DNA from: a virus
Virus record (IMG/VR): IMGVR_UViG_3300027833_000166
Span: 1 to 29,845 of that record
Direction: 5' to 3' (one strand)
DNA length: 29,845 nucleotides
Under the pieces are notes generated by a model. That model was not told where the DNA came from, ran no database searches, and saw only the letters and a program-made list of their open reading frames with translations. This document shows positions 23,910-29,845 of this stretch, piece by piece; within the stretch, counting starts at the first letter, position 1; each line of letters opens with the position of its first letter. A program made the translations under genes and the position numbers.

Positions 23910-24017
23910 TCAATTATGGCCGTAGACAACGACTAAAACTGTAATAATAATCCCTGATATAAGACTAAAGTCTGCCCAAAATTCGGGGGTTGATAGACGA
24001 TTTAATAGATCTTTCAT
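23910..24017 (-). CDS. 35-residue single-pass membrane peptide
   Basis: The frame begins ATG AAA GAT directly after the stop of the methyltransferase-like gene (TAG then ATG). It encodes a short polar N-terminus (MKDLLNRLSTPEFWADF), a hydrophobic span (SLISGIIITVLVVVYG) and a short polar end. The composition is a textbook single membrane helix. The ribosome site is poor (a GGGGG run about 10 bases upstream), so re-initiation after the preceding gene is likely. Small early membrane peptides in phages often block superinfection or disturb the membrane; which applies here is unknown. It is followed by about 120 bases with no gene before the 68-residue gene. Confidence 0.55.
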   Translation of the reverse strand: MKDLLNRLSTPEFWADFSLISGIIITVLVVVYGHN

Positions 24018-24665
24018 CTAAGCTACTTGCCCCCACTGATTAGCCATTGCATCAGCCATGCCTTTGAAAAAGCGACTACGCTCAGTTGCACGGTCTTTAC
24101 CAGGTGATGCAAAATGGACGCTGTTACGAGCTGTAGATCCGTCTAATTTACCAGTTGGTATTAGTGGCTTTAAACCCCTAGTCCAAAAGCCCGTTCTTTT
24201 CTTTTCATTATCAGGGCTATCATCACTGTCAGCAAACTGCCAAGGTTGCACATAAAAAGGTTTAGTATTTCCAAAATTAATGCGCTCTTTAGCATACTTA
24301 TGCATTACAGGATTTTCAATTGCGATGTATGGGATATCAGCATTTAAGCACTTATTAAACAAGGCTGCGCCATCGTCTAATTCCTTCCACATCTGATCTA
24401 AAGTTTTGTTAGGTGGCGGTACTTTTAACCATCTAACACCACTATTACAAAGACGGGTGCAAGGTGGGTGCATCACTGCAAGCATGTCCCATTTACCAAA
24501 AATATGCTCATTAGCAGGGTCTATTGCTTCTAATATATCAGCAACAAAATGACGATTTGAGCCATATTCGTCACGCTTAATATCACAACTATATGCATCA
24601 TGTCCTTGTTTTAAAAAAGCATCTCTAACAGTACCCGAGCATTCACAACCGATTAAAACCCTCAT
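24018..24665 (-). CDS. C5-cytosine-methyltransferase-like protein
   Basis: 215 residues. The N-terminus RVLIGCECSGTVRDAFLKQG followed by SCDI matches the SAM-binding motif I arrangement of C5-cytosine methyltransferases. AVMHPPCTRLCNSG holds the PPC catalytic motif (C69), and YIAIENPVMHKYAK holds the E-N-P variant of motif VI (E117, N118). It is much shorter than full enzymes and has no evident target-recognition domain, as is usual for this phage subfamily, so activity is uncertain. The start overlaps the integrase stop as ATGA, making an integrase-methyltransferase pair. It may modify phage DNA against host restriction or mark lysogenic DNA. It could also be an inactive relative with another role. 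Confidence 0.72.
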   Translation of the reverse strand: MRVLIGCECSGTVRDAFLKQGHDAYSCDIKRDEYGSNRHFVADILEAIDPANEHIFGKWDMLAVMHPPCTRLCNSGVRWLKVPPPNKTLDQMWKELDDGAALFNKCLNADIPYIAIENPVMHKYAKERINFGNTKPFYVQPWQFADSDDSPDNEKKRTGFWTRGLKPLIPTGKLDGSTARNSVHFASPGKDRATERSRFFKGMADAMANQWGQVA

Positions 24666-25507
24666 AATAAGCTATCCATTGCATTTTCTACTGTCTTTTC
24701 TTCAGTATGAATATACCTAGCAGTCGTTGCCAACGATCTATGCCCCAGGATCTGTGCAATGATAGCCGTGTTGTAATGGGCTGATGCCAGCGCTGTAGCC
24801 GTTGTGTGGCGTAAGCAGTGAAACACGAACAGCTTATCACCAGGTGCAATCCTACGACGAGCCTCACCCCATGTGTCATAGAACTTGCGGTGGCTGTAGT
24901 ATTTACCTGGTTCAAAGTCCAAGTTGCACAACGCATCATACGCATTACAGTTTAAGAAAACACGGCGATCATCTCCATTTTTAGTGTCTTTTAGATCCAC
25001 AATGTGTTTGCCGTTTGCGTTCATGTGGTAGTCACCTGGTGTAATCTTCAAGATCTCCCCAAGACGCATCCCAGTTTGTACAGCTAGTGTAGCAAAGTCT
25101 GCCATCCAGCTGTTTTCGTGGCCAAGGAAAAACTCGTTCAGAGCGTGTAGTTCATCTTTAGACATAAAACGAGGTCTACCAGACTTCACTTTGTGCCATT
25201 TGATTCGTGGTATTTGAAACTGCTCAATAACTCGCATATCGTGTGCGTACTTCAGCAGCGAAGATACAGCAGCAAAATAGTGGTTCACAGTGTTCTTACA
25301 GACACCTGTTTCTAACAAGTGATCACTGAACAAGTACATATCTTCTGGCACAAAGCTATCAATGCTCCTAGTACCAAAGTCTGCGTAATCACAGAAACGC
25401 ATTACCTTGTTAGTGCTTTCAGTAAGATGTTTACCGTGCCAAACTCGATGTCCATTGCTGGACAAGAAACTTAGCAGCGTATGATTTGTAGTAGTAGTAG
25501 TAGTCAT
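24662..25507 (-). CDS. int: Tyrosine-family site-specific integrase
   Basis: 281 residues from the ATG at 25507, with GGGAG 7 bases upstream; the frame is open farther up but that would read through the attP tRNA segment. It catalyses integration between attP and the host tRNA gene. Residues 25-110 form the SAM-like core-binding domain (YFAAVSSLLKYAHDMR). Catalytic residues are R148 (TGMRLGEIL), K176 in DTKNGDDRR, H230-x-x-R233 (FHCLRHTTAT), H256 (LGHRSLATTARYIH) and Y265. The N-terminus has six Thr codons in a row, from an ACT repeat. It is the first gene after the attP region, and the methyltransferase-like gene is translationally coupled. A full catalytic set suggests the phage is or recently was temperate. 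Confidence 0.95.
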   Translation of the reverse strand: MTTTTTTNHTLLSFLSSNGHRVWHGKHLTESTNKVMRFCDYADFGTRSIDSFVPEDMYLFSDHLLETGVCKNTVNHYFAAVSSLLKYAHDMRVIEQFQIPRIKWHKVKSGRPRFMSKDELHALNEFFLGHENSWMADFATLAVQTGMRLGEILKITPGDYHMNANGKHIVDLKDTKNGDDRRVFLNCNAYDALCNLDFEPGKYYSHRKFYDTWGEARRRIAPGDKLFVFHCLRHTTATALASAHYNTAIIAQILGHRSLATTARYIHTEEKTVENAMDSLL

Positions 25508-25562
25508 AATTCGTCTCCCATTTTGAGTTATGGGCCGATGAAAATCCGATGACACTAAGATT

Positions 25563-25615
25563 TGGAGGCGAGTACCGGAATCGAACCGGTGTACACGGAT
25601 TTGCAATCCGCTGCC
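25563..25615 (-). other. attP core: 3' portion of a tRNA-Cys gene
   Basis: On the minus strand the segment runs from the end of the D arm through an anticodon stem-loop with TTGCAAA (anticodon GCA, 25602-25604), a short variable loop, the T arm ACCGG-TTCGATT-CCGGT, the 3' acceptor strand ACTCGCC and TCCA. The anticodon and T arms are perfect tRNA-Cys. Upstream the sequence does not give a D stem and pairs the acceptor only partly, so it is not a working tRNA. It lies 55 bases before the integrase start, as expected for an attP core that rebuilds the host tRNA 3' end on integration. Confidence 0.85.
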
Positions 25616-25624
25616 TTCTCCTGA

Positions 25625-25731
25625 TGTCACTGGCACATGGCCCGTAGTCAACGGATATACTATTGTGACACCGATTGCAATACCGTGACACCACTTTTCG
25701 AAAAAACACAGATCGTTATGCCGATGTGACA
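25625..25731. repeat. GTGACA boxes beside attP (probable integrase arm sites)
   Basis: The plus strand has GTGACA at 25665, 25685 and 25726 and its inverse TGTCAC at 25625. The first two share GTGACACC and lie exactly 20 bases apart; the third is 41 bases on. Spacing near whole helical turns beside the attP core suggests arm-type binding sites for the integrase or an accessory factor. A related GATGACAC lies on the other side of the core at 25548. Confidence 0.5.
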
Positions 25732-25744
25732 TTGATCTGTGTTT
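25700..25744 (-). terminator. Rho-independent terminator after the lysis genes
   Basis: On the minus strand AAACACAGATC and GATCTGTGTTT (11 pairs) enclose a 19-base loop, and the stem runs into a TTTTTT tract. It starts 9 bases after the endolysin stop. It separates late lysis transcription from the attP/integrase region. Confidence 0.75.
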
Positions 25745-25752
25745 CCGAGCTG

Positions 25753-26265
25753 TTATTCAACCATGCTAAGTGCTTGTTCTAACGTCTCTTTATTGCGCCT
25801 AGTCCACCCTCTACCAAACGTGTCAAAGGTTCTAAGGCTCTCGTAAAACGCCTGGCGAACTGTGTATATGTAGTCAATGACAAACTCAGGGTCTTTCTCA
25901 GCTACCAGCTGCAAGGTTTTAGGCCCAACGGCACCGTCTGCAACTGCACCAACTGCCCTTTGCAGCGCCTTGGCTGGACGACTAGGCCCCGAGTTTACAC
26001 AAAAATCCATCAGCGCCCAATCGATACCAGACCCTACATCATCCAGGCGTAGCCTTGACCAGTAGTTCTTACGGTAAATAGGTGCAACATCTTCTGGTGT
26101 TAGATCTCGCATCTCTTGTTCGGTTGATTCTCTGCCTATCCATTCGTCATATACACGTTTAGTAACGCCAAGGTTAGTCATGCCTCCAGGGTCGCTGGGG
26201 TGATTAACGTAGCCACCTTCGTGATGTAATAACATCTCTAAGCATTTATCAAAGTTCTTTTTCAT
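25753..26265 (-). CDS. Endolysin, GH108-type muramidase
   Basis: 170 residues. It cleaves peptidoglycan glycan strands at the end of infection. MLLHHEGGYVNHPSDPGGMTNLGVT (first 20 of these residues cover E16, the expected catalytic Glu in the EGGY motif) is the glycosyl-hydrolase 108 signature. The C-terminal half (KALQRAVGAVADGAVGPKTL, about 103-122) is the peptidoglycan-binding domain that usually accompanies it. There is no signal peptide, so release needs the holin encoded just upstream; the two genes overlap by an ATGA. It is followed directly by the terminator. Confidence 0.9.
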   Translation of the reverse strand: MKKNFDKCLEMLLHHEGGYVNHPSDPGGMTNLGVTKRVYDEWIGRESTEQEMRDLTPEDVAPIYRKNYWSRLRLDDVGSGIDWALMDFCVNSGPSRPAKALQRAVGAVADGAVGPKTLQLVAEKDPEFVIDYIYTVRQAFYESLRTFDTFGRGWTRRNKETLEQALSMVE

Positions 26266-26633
26266 TTGTTCACCTTTTTAACTTTCTCAAAGCTGCGGAG
26301 GCCACCAAGTCCAAGCATACCCATAAGAACTGGCATCATGACTGATGTGTCAGCTTGTGGGACAACTACCCCAAGTGGGGCAAGTAGTGGTGAGATGAGG
26401 AAGTTTACTGCCATACCAAGAACACAGATCCAGGCAACAGCTGGCCGCCAGGACGATTGAAACCAATTTCCCTTGGCTTCCTCTTTGTTGACCGCAAGTT
26501 GTGCTAGTGAAAGTTCCTGGGCGTGTTTCTCAGACATCGTTGCTATCTCATGGGCAAGAGATGCTGCCTGGTCTTTGTCAGGGATGAACTTATCTAGCAG
26601 CCCAGCGACAGGGCTTATCAATGATTGTATCAT
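26262..26633 (-). CDS. Holin, GTA-type three-TM family
   Basis: 123 residues. Holins permeabilise the inner membrane and let the endolysin reach the wall. The pattern is an N-terminal amphipathic segment (SLISPVAGLLDKFIPD), a charged helix with EIATMSEKHAQELSLAQLA, then WFQSSWRPAVAWICVLGMAV leading into two hydrophobic spans (about residues 64-82 and 95-112) and a basic tail (FEKVKKVNK). The SWRPAVAW-type motif is typical of the holin family first described for gene-transfer-agent release. AAGGA lies about 8 bases before the ATG. The stop overlaps the endolysin start. Confidence 0.82.
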   Translation of the reverse strand: MIQSLISPVAGLLDKFIPDKDQAASLAHEIATMSEKHAQELSLAQLAVNKEEAKGNWFQSSWRPAVAWICVLGMAVNFLISPLLAPLGVVVPQADTSVMMPVLMGMLGLGGLRSFEKVKKVNK

Positions 26634-26644
26634 GTGTGTAATCC

Positions 26645-27097
26645 TTAGTTTAGTGGATTGTTTGCAAGGCTGTCATAAGCCTTCCAGATGTCGTCTATTT
26701 CCGTTTGATAAACATCCAGCTTATCGCCGATTTGATCCGTGATTGTACTCGACTTTTCAACTTTAGAACGTAAGTCCAACAAGTCTTTCTGTTGTTCCAG
26801 AATTGTTTGCATCTGCGTACTAATCGTTGATAGCCGCGTGTTAAGACCTCTAACATCATTATCTTGTACCGCCTGTTCTAGCGCCTGTATGCGTGAGTTG
26901 AAATCTGTGGCTCTGACGTTAAACATGTCAGCTTCAGTCGTCACAAGATCGATTCCAGTCTCTACTGCATAGAAGCGATTGAGGGTGTCATACCCGTAAT
27001 AAATACCGCCGCTGATTGCAGACAGTATTGGCAAGGCCGCCGCTATGTACCACCCTTTGAAGGTGAAACCGCCGACCTTTAGTTCTGTGTCTTCCAT
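26645..27097 (-). CDS. Membrane-anchored coiled-coil protein (150 aa)
   Basis: 150 residues. A single hydrophobic span lies at about residues 17-35 (YIAAALPILSAISGGIYYGY), after a short acidic N-terminus. The rest is a long heptad-rich region (ATDFNSRIQALEQAVQ, TRLSTISTQMQTILEQQKDL, DQIGDKLDVYQTEIDDIW). This topology fits an i-spanin-like or other envelope-spanning lysis accessory, and the gene lies directly before the holin. Other uses, such as a superinfection or adhesion factor, remain possible. AAGGA lies about 12 bases before the ATG, overlapping the end of the preceding gene. Confidence 0.65.
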   Translation of the reverse strand: MEDTELKVGGFTFKGWYIAAALPILSAISGGIYYGYDTLNRFYAVETGIDLVTTEADMFNVRATDFNSRIQALEQAVQDNDVRGLNTRLSTISTQMQTILEQQKDLLDLRSKVEKSSTITDQIGDKLDVYQTEIDDIWKAYDSLANNPLN

Positions 27098-27102
27098 TGA
27101 AT

Positions 27103-27942
27103 TTACATGTCCTTGATTGGTGTTCCATGTTGTTGCATGTAGGTGTTCGCGCCATAGATGGCTGTAGCATCCTTCATGTCATCTGTTAGATAACCAGACC
27201 AACCAGTGCCATTTCCAGACCATGTGATGACAAACTCATCGACATTCTGTGTGTACGTGATGGCTGTGTAGTTACCAGCGACTAGATTATTGGTAGCTGT
27301 GTAGCTGTCTATAGACGCCGTTAGATCAGTGTTGTTTGCCGCCGCCATGAACGCACCAGCTTGCTGGGCATACTTCTCGACGTTATCTACAGCATCATTG
27401 TATGTAGCAACTTCAGACGCCTGTATGGAATACTCGTCTGTCTGTAGCATGTCTTGAAGTGCAACTTGCTCTGGCTTCGTGTCAGCTTCAGCCGCCACTG
27501 CGGATACTGATGTAGCTGTAGCAAGAACAGACGTTGCTGATGTCAGTAGGTCAACAGCAAGTGTCAACTGGTTCATTGCCGCTGTGTGCTCTTGTGTGAA
27601 CAACTGTTTGGCATCTTGTGCTGTAGCGTAATCGTGTGCAACTACTTTGTCTAAAGCCGCTTCGTAAGCAACAAACTGTGCATTTGTTATCTTACCGCCA
27701 TCTAGGGCATCATCGATTACCACACGTCCAACTGTAGCGTATCCGACAGCACCATTTGTAAGCTGTCCGCTTGCAAGCAGTTTGTTATTGATGATGTCAA
27801 TCGTTCCCTTCAGCTCCGTTATCTTCTGTGCGCCCGTCTGGCTGTATGACGGGGGTTGGTATGACTCTGCGTGAGCTACGGAACCGCTGACTAATAGTGC
27901 GGTTGTCGCTGACAACAGTAGCTTTTGCTTTTGTTTCTTCAT
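27103..27942 (-). CDS. Sec-exported protein of unknown function (279 aa)
   Basis: 279 residues from the ATG at 27942 (a GTG lies directly before it). It has a clear Sec signal peptide: MKKQKQK, a hydrophobic LLLSATTALLVSGSV and a cleavage-like AHA-ES. The mature part is Ala/Thr/Asp-rich and mostly helical, with repeated-looking AEAD, ATSVSAVAA and ASIDSYTATN stretches. A more structured C-terminus (EFVITWSGNGTGWSGYLTDD) follows. No enzyme motif is seen. A GGAGAAG box is present upstream. Its first 146 bases overlap the preceding exported-protein gene. Export of a phage protein to the periplasm beside lysis genes could serve lysis timing, superinfection exclusion or surface change. Confidence 0.65.
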   Translation of the reverse strand: MKKQKQKLLLSATTALLVSGSVAHAESYQPPSYSQTGAQKITELKGTIDIINNKLLASGQLTNGAVGYATVGRVVIDDALDGGKITNAQFVAYEAALDKVVAHDYATAQDAKQLFTQEHTAAMNQLTLAVDLLTSATSVLATATSVSAVAAEADTKPEQVALQDMLQTDEYSIQASEVATYNDAVDNVEKYAQQAGAFMAAANNTDLTASIDSYTATNNLVAGNYTAITYTQNVDEFVITWSGNGTGWSGYLTDDMKDATAIYGANTYMQQHGTPIKDM

Positions 27943-28564
27943 CACTTAAATCTTCTCCAATTCTGAGCAGAGTGTCCCAGAATACTTTGTCAGTCTCATA
28001 ACCAACAATGTAGACCTCTGGGTGTTCTCTGTATTTATCTATTGCCGCTTTACCCATTAGGATTTTACCAGTGACCACATCCATGATTGGACAGGGCGTC
28101 GAGGCTAACATCATACTTTTAAATACACTCTGCCCACCTTCGCCATCTTTGGTTTTTGGTGTGGCTGGCGAACTACAGAGAACTGATATGGCTGAAACTT
28201 GTAGCCCTAGTCCTCCAATTTGCTGTGGTGTTCCTAGTAGTCTTGCGTTCTTGCGGCGGTTACAGTGCTCATCCTGTTGCATACTGCCTTGAGAGAAACC
28301 AAACATTGTCATCTGGATTCCCGATGTCGTGGGTAATAGACAACTATCGTTACCACCGCCGCCCATTACTGTAGGGGCAATGGAAGACATTACAGGTGCG
28401 GCCTGAGAAGCCCCAGCGGCATTGTAATTATTAGTTTCGTTAGTTGTCGCATTGTTACTATCGACTGCGGAGTCTTGGTAGTTGTTGCTGAAGTCTCCAT
28501 TGATGTCGTTTGCATACGCTGAAGTTGTCATCAGTATTAATAAAGGGGTGAGTAGTTTCCACAT
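27797..28564 (-). CDS. Sec-exported, cysteine-containing protein (255 aa)
   Basis: 255 residues. The N-terminal signal peptide reads MWKLLTPLLILMTTSAYA-ND. The next 50 residues are Asn/Thr/Ser/Ala-rich. A more conserved-looking part follows, with DSCLLPTTSGIQMTMFGFSQ, QDEHCNRRKNARLLG, VLCSSP and TPCPIMDVVTGK, giving four cysteines that could form disulfides in the periplasm. The C-terminus is basic (SQRFRSSRRVIPTP) then acidic. The ribosome site is weak. It overlaps the lipoprotein gene by 28 bases on one side and the 279-residue gene by 146 bases on the other. Function is not recognised. It may be a virion or envelope protein. Confidence 0.65.
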   Translation of the reverse strand: MWKLLTPLLILMTTSAYANDINGDFSNNYQDSAVDSNNATTNETNNYNAAGASQAAPVMSSIAPTVMGGGGNDSCLLPTTSGIQMTMFGFSQGSMQQDEHCNRRKNARLLGTPQQIGGLGLQVSAISVLCSSPATPKTKDGEGGQSVFKSMMLASTPCPIMDVVTGKILMGKAAIDKYREHPEVYIVGYETDKVFWDTLLRIGEDLSDEETKAKATVVSDNRTISQRFRSSRRVIPTPVIQPDGRTEDNGAEGND

Positions 28565-28788
28565 TCTTCAACCATAACTTTCTCTACTTTGTAATCTTCG
28601 CACATCAGCTTTGTCGCCGCATCCTTGTGGCCTATGTAAGCCAAGGTCTGTGCATTGAGATTACGTTCACAAACTGTATCTCCCATAGGACATGAAGACG
28701 GAAATGCTATCGGAGTGTCTACATGGATTTCGGGGATACAGGCTGTTGTTAGTGATAAGGTTGCTAGTGCTAGGACAAACCTAGTCAT
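28537..28788 (-). CDS. Small putative lipoprotein (83 aa), o-spanin-like candidate
   Basis: 83 residues. MTRFVLALATLSLTTAC is a short signal peptide ending in a lipobox-like TTAC, so Cys17 could be lipidated, although the -3 residue is not ideal. The mature part has five more cysteines/acidic patches (CPMGDTVCERN, LMCEDYKVEKVMVEECG). It overlaps by 8 bases the upstream gene for a one-TM coiled-coil protein. A membrane coiled-coil protein followed by a small lipoprotein is the arrangement of i-spanin/o-spanin pairs, which disrupt the outer membrane, but the mature domain is richer in Cys than usual Rz1 proteins. Treat the spanin idea as tentative. Confidence 0.6.
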   Translation of the reverse strand: MTRFVLALATLSLTTACIPEIHVDTPIAFPSSCPMGDTVCERNLNAQTLAYIGHKDAATKLMCEDYKVEKVMVEECGNYSPLY

Positions 28789-29056
28789 CGCGGTCTGCCA
28801 TCTTTTCGACTGATGTGCGGATGTGTTCTATGTTCACGTCTATCCGTGCCATTGAGACGGCTTGTGATTGAACCATCTGTTCTACTTTAGATATACGTTG
28901 TCCGAACTCAACGATGTCTGTTTGGTTTTCTTGGATGTCTGCCATCATCATTGAGACAGTCCATACGATTGCTCCAGCTTGTGTGATGAGGCCGAGTAGG
29001 AGGGTTACAGGGACACTCTTGGCTATGTGCCAGCCATCAGTAGTGTCTGCCATCAT
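28781..29056 (-). CDS. One-TM coiled-coil membrane protein (91 aa)
   Basis: 91 residues. The hydrophobic span is SVPVTLLLGLITQAGAIVWTV (first 20 at about residues 14-33). A heptad-bearing helix follows to the end (ENQTDIVEFGQRISKVEQMV, then ARIDVNIEHIRTSVEKMADR). This topology is shared by i-spanins and by a common class of small phage membrane proteins of unknown role. It starts in an ATGATG that overlaps the stop of the 61-residue gene and ends overlapping the lipoprotein gene, so three small genes are tightly coupled. Confidence 0.65.
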   Translation of the reverse strand: MMADTTDGWHIAKSVPVTLLLGLITQAGAIVWTVSMMMADIQENQTDIVEFGQRISKVEQMVQSQAVSMARIDVNIEHIRTSVEKMADRDD

Positions 29057-29238
29057 TCAGCATCCGCAATTGTCAGAGTACCAGCCTCGACTTGCTTGAG
29101 TATCTCTGCGTAGTGCCTGTTGGCTGGGTCTAGTGGGACGAACATCTCTTGTCCGTCTATTGTTGCTTTGATGTTTGAGTTGTTACCATCTTCGTTAGCT
29201 TCGTATTGTGCTATTGTAATGTTCATATTATTTTCCAT
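29053..29238 (-). CDS. Small protein downstream of fibre gene (61 aa)
   Basis: 61 residues. GGAG lies 8 bases before the ATG at 29238, two bases after the fibre gene stop. The sequence MNITIAQYEANEDGNNSNIK then ATIDGQEMFVPLDPANRHYA and EILKQVEAGTLTIADAE resembles the short proteins found after tail-fibre genes in marine phages, with a DPANRHYAEI pattern near the middle. It has no membrane segment. Role unknown; a fibre-assembly or chaperone function is conceivable from position. Confidence 0.7.
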   Translation of the reverse strand: MENNMNITIAQYEANEDGNNSNIKATIDGQEMFVPLDPANRHYAEILKQVEAGTLTIADAE

Positions 29239-29240
29239 GA

Positions 29241-29845
29241 TTATAGCTCCGCATCAAAATATATTCTGGATGTAATGTCGTTGTACGCCCTCACTTTTAT
29301 CATGTAGCCAGCAACCCAATTAGGGCTAGTAGCATTCGCTCTTATTGACATAAACCTACAACTGCCATCAGCTTCAACAAATCCGCCCATGTTACTCAGA
29401 GTGCAAGAAGAAGAAACTCCATTACCACCATCAAAGTTACCCGTTGATGAACCTGTTGGCACGGCCCTCATAGGCTCATCAAGGTATTTATGTCCAGTAG
29501 CTGTAGTTGAGTTGTATGAACCCCCCATAAAAAATTTGTGATAAGTACCACCACCACCGTATTGTTGATAATACCTTTTACACTTCTTCACTTCTTCTGC
29601 GTATGAAATGTGCTGGAAATCGGTAGCCTCTGAACCTAATTCTAATTTTACTCCTGTGATTTCAAAAGTAGCATCGTTAGTTGTGTACCAAGTAGAGTCC
29701 ATATTTGGCGCTCTTACATTTGTGTCGTATGCCTCCCAAACATTTAAGGCTCTTGTACCAGTAGAGTCTGTTCCTCTAAACATTATAAACTCAAGCAAAG
29801 CCCCCAGATTATTATCATTATTAAAAGCTACAGCAGAACTACCCG
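29241..29845 (-). CDS. Fibre-like virion protein, C-terminal part (cut at right edge)
   Basis: The frame is open from the stop at 29241 through base 29845 with no start needed, so at least 200 residues of a longer protein are visible and the 5' end lies outside the window. The region before residue 110 is strand-rich and resembles a carbohydrate-binding jelly roll: ALLEFIMFRGTDSTG, VWEAYDTNVRAPN, then WYTTNDATFEITGVKLELGS and SYAEEVKKCKRYYQQYG. This ITGVxLExGS...CKRYYQ ending is a recurring C-terminal module in phage tail-fibre and minor structural proteins. The last part forms a small beta domain (FMSIRANATSPNWVAGYMIK). Likely receptor-binding or adhesion. It is followed two bases later by a small gene. 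Confidence 0.8.
   Translation of the reverse strand, partial: GSSAVAFNNDNNLGALLEFIMFRGTDSTGTRALNVWEAYDTNVRAPNMDSTWYTTNDATFEITGVKLELGSEATDFQHISYAEEVKKCKRYYQQYGGGGTYHKFFMGGSYNSTTATGHKYLDEPMRAVPTGSSTGNFDGGNGVSSSCTLSNMGGFVEADGSCRFMSIRANATSPNWVAGYMIKVRAYNDITSRIYFDAEL

Noticed and set aside
25563-25640. Complete tRNA-Cys gene
   Set aside because: Anticodon and T arms are perfect, but no D stem forms and the best acceptor match upstream pairs only five of seven bases. An attP tRNA fragment explains it better.
25640-25690. Host sigma-70 promoter for the integrase block
   Set aside because: A TTGCAA and a TATATC can be found on the minus strand, but the spacing is about 15 bases and the match is weak, so it was not listed as a feature.
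25508-25732. N-terminal extension of the integrase by 75 residues
   Set aside because: The extension would translate through the attP tRNA segment and lacks a ribosome site, while the ATG at 25507 has a well-spaced GGGAG.
25801-25810. gtccaccct on the plus strand, similar to the promoter core
   Set aside because: It is inside the endolysin gene, in the opposite orientation, and lacks both the upstream GACCTT block and the AGAG initiation region.
1-29845. CRISPR array, insertion sequence or rRNA
   Set aside because: No regularly spaced repeats, transposase-like frames or ribosomal RNA sequence were seen on either strand.

Overview
The window is a piece of a temperate, T7-like podovirus genome, probably from a marine phage or prophage. 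Every supported gene lies on the minus strand, so transcription runs from high to low coordinates. The phage assignment rests on one continuous set of recognisable modules: a single-subunit T7-type RNA polymerase, a T7-like replication set (gp2.5-like SSB, endonuclease I, primase-helicase, family A DNA polymerase, FEN-type exonuclease), tail and internal virion proteins, terminase, a lysis cassette and a tyrosine integrase. A marine alphaproteobacterial host is inferred from the lone cobalamin-type ribonucleotide reductase, the GTA-type 3-TM holin and the general style of the virion proteins. It is not proven by the sequence.

Layout in the direction of transcription. (1) 29845-25753: C-terminal part of a fibre-like protein, small membrane and exported proteins, then holin and a GH108 endolysin, closed by a hairpin-plus-U-tract terminator at 25700-25744. 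(2) 25752-25508: an attP region carrying the 3' two-thirds of a tRNA-Cys (anticodon GCA) and repeated GTGACA boxes. (3) 25507-23585: early block of integrase, a C5-methyltransferase-like protein, a 35-residue membrane peptide and a 68-residue protein coupled to the RNA polymerase. (4) 23588-11992: RNA polymerase, SSB, endonuclease I, primase-helicase, a winged-helix protein, MazG, DNA polymerase, a small protein, exonuclease, a DUF3310 protein, class II RNR and two small proteins. (5) 11991-11039: about 950 bases of mostly non-coding leader with a promoter and a long-stem RNA element. (6) 11038-1: collar-type fibre protein, virion proteins, a 1743-residue internal virion or polyvalent protein, a small gene, terminase small subunit, and the start of terminase large subunit, which runs off the left edge. 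Portal, capsid and tail-tube genes are not in the window. They would fit between the left edge and the right edge if the genome is circularly permuted.

Three near-identical minus-strand motifs (core TGTCCACCCTA followed by an AGAG initiation region) lie before the RNA polymerase, before the SSB and before the collar/virion block. These are very likely the promoters of the phage's own RNA polymerase. The implied programme is that host RNA polymerase reads the integrase block into the RNAP gene. The phage RNAP then amplifies its own gene, the replication genes and the virion block.

The points most worth following are the promoter set, the attP with phased arm-like repeats, the 108-nt structured leader RNA, the ParB-like domain bracketed by direct repeats in the giant virion protein, and several long out-of-frame gene overlaps, including two consecutive Sec-exported proteins.
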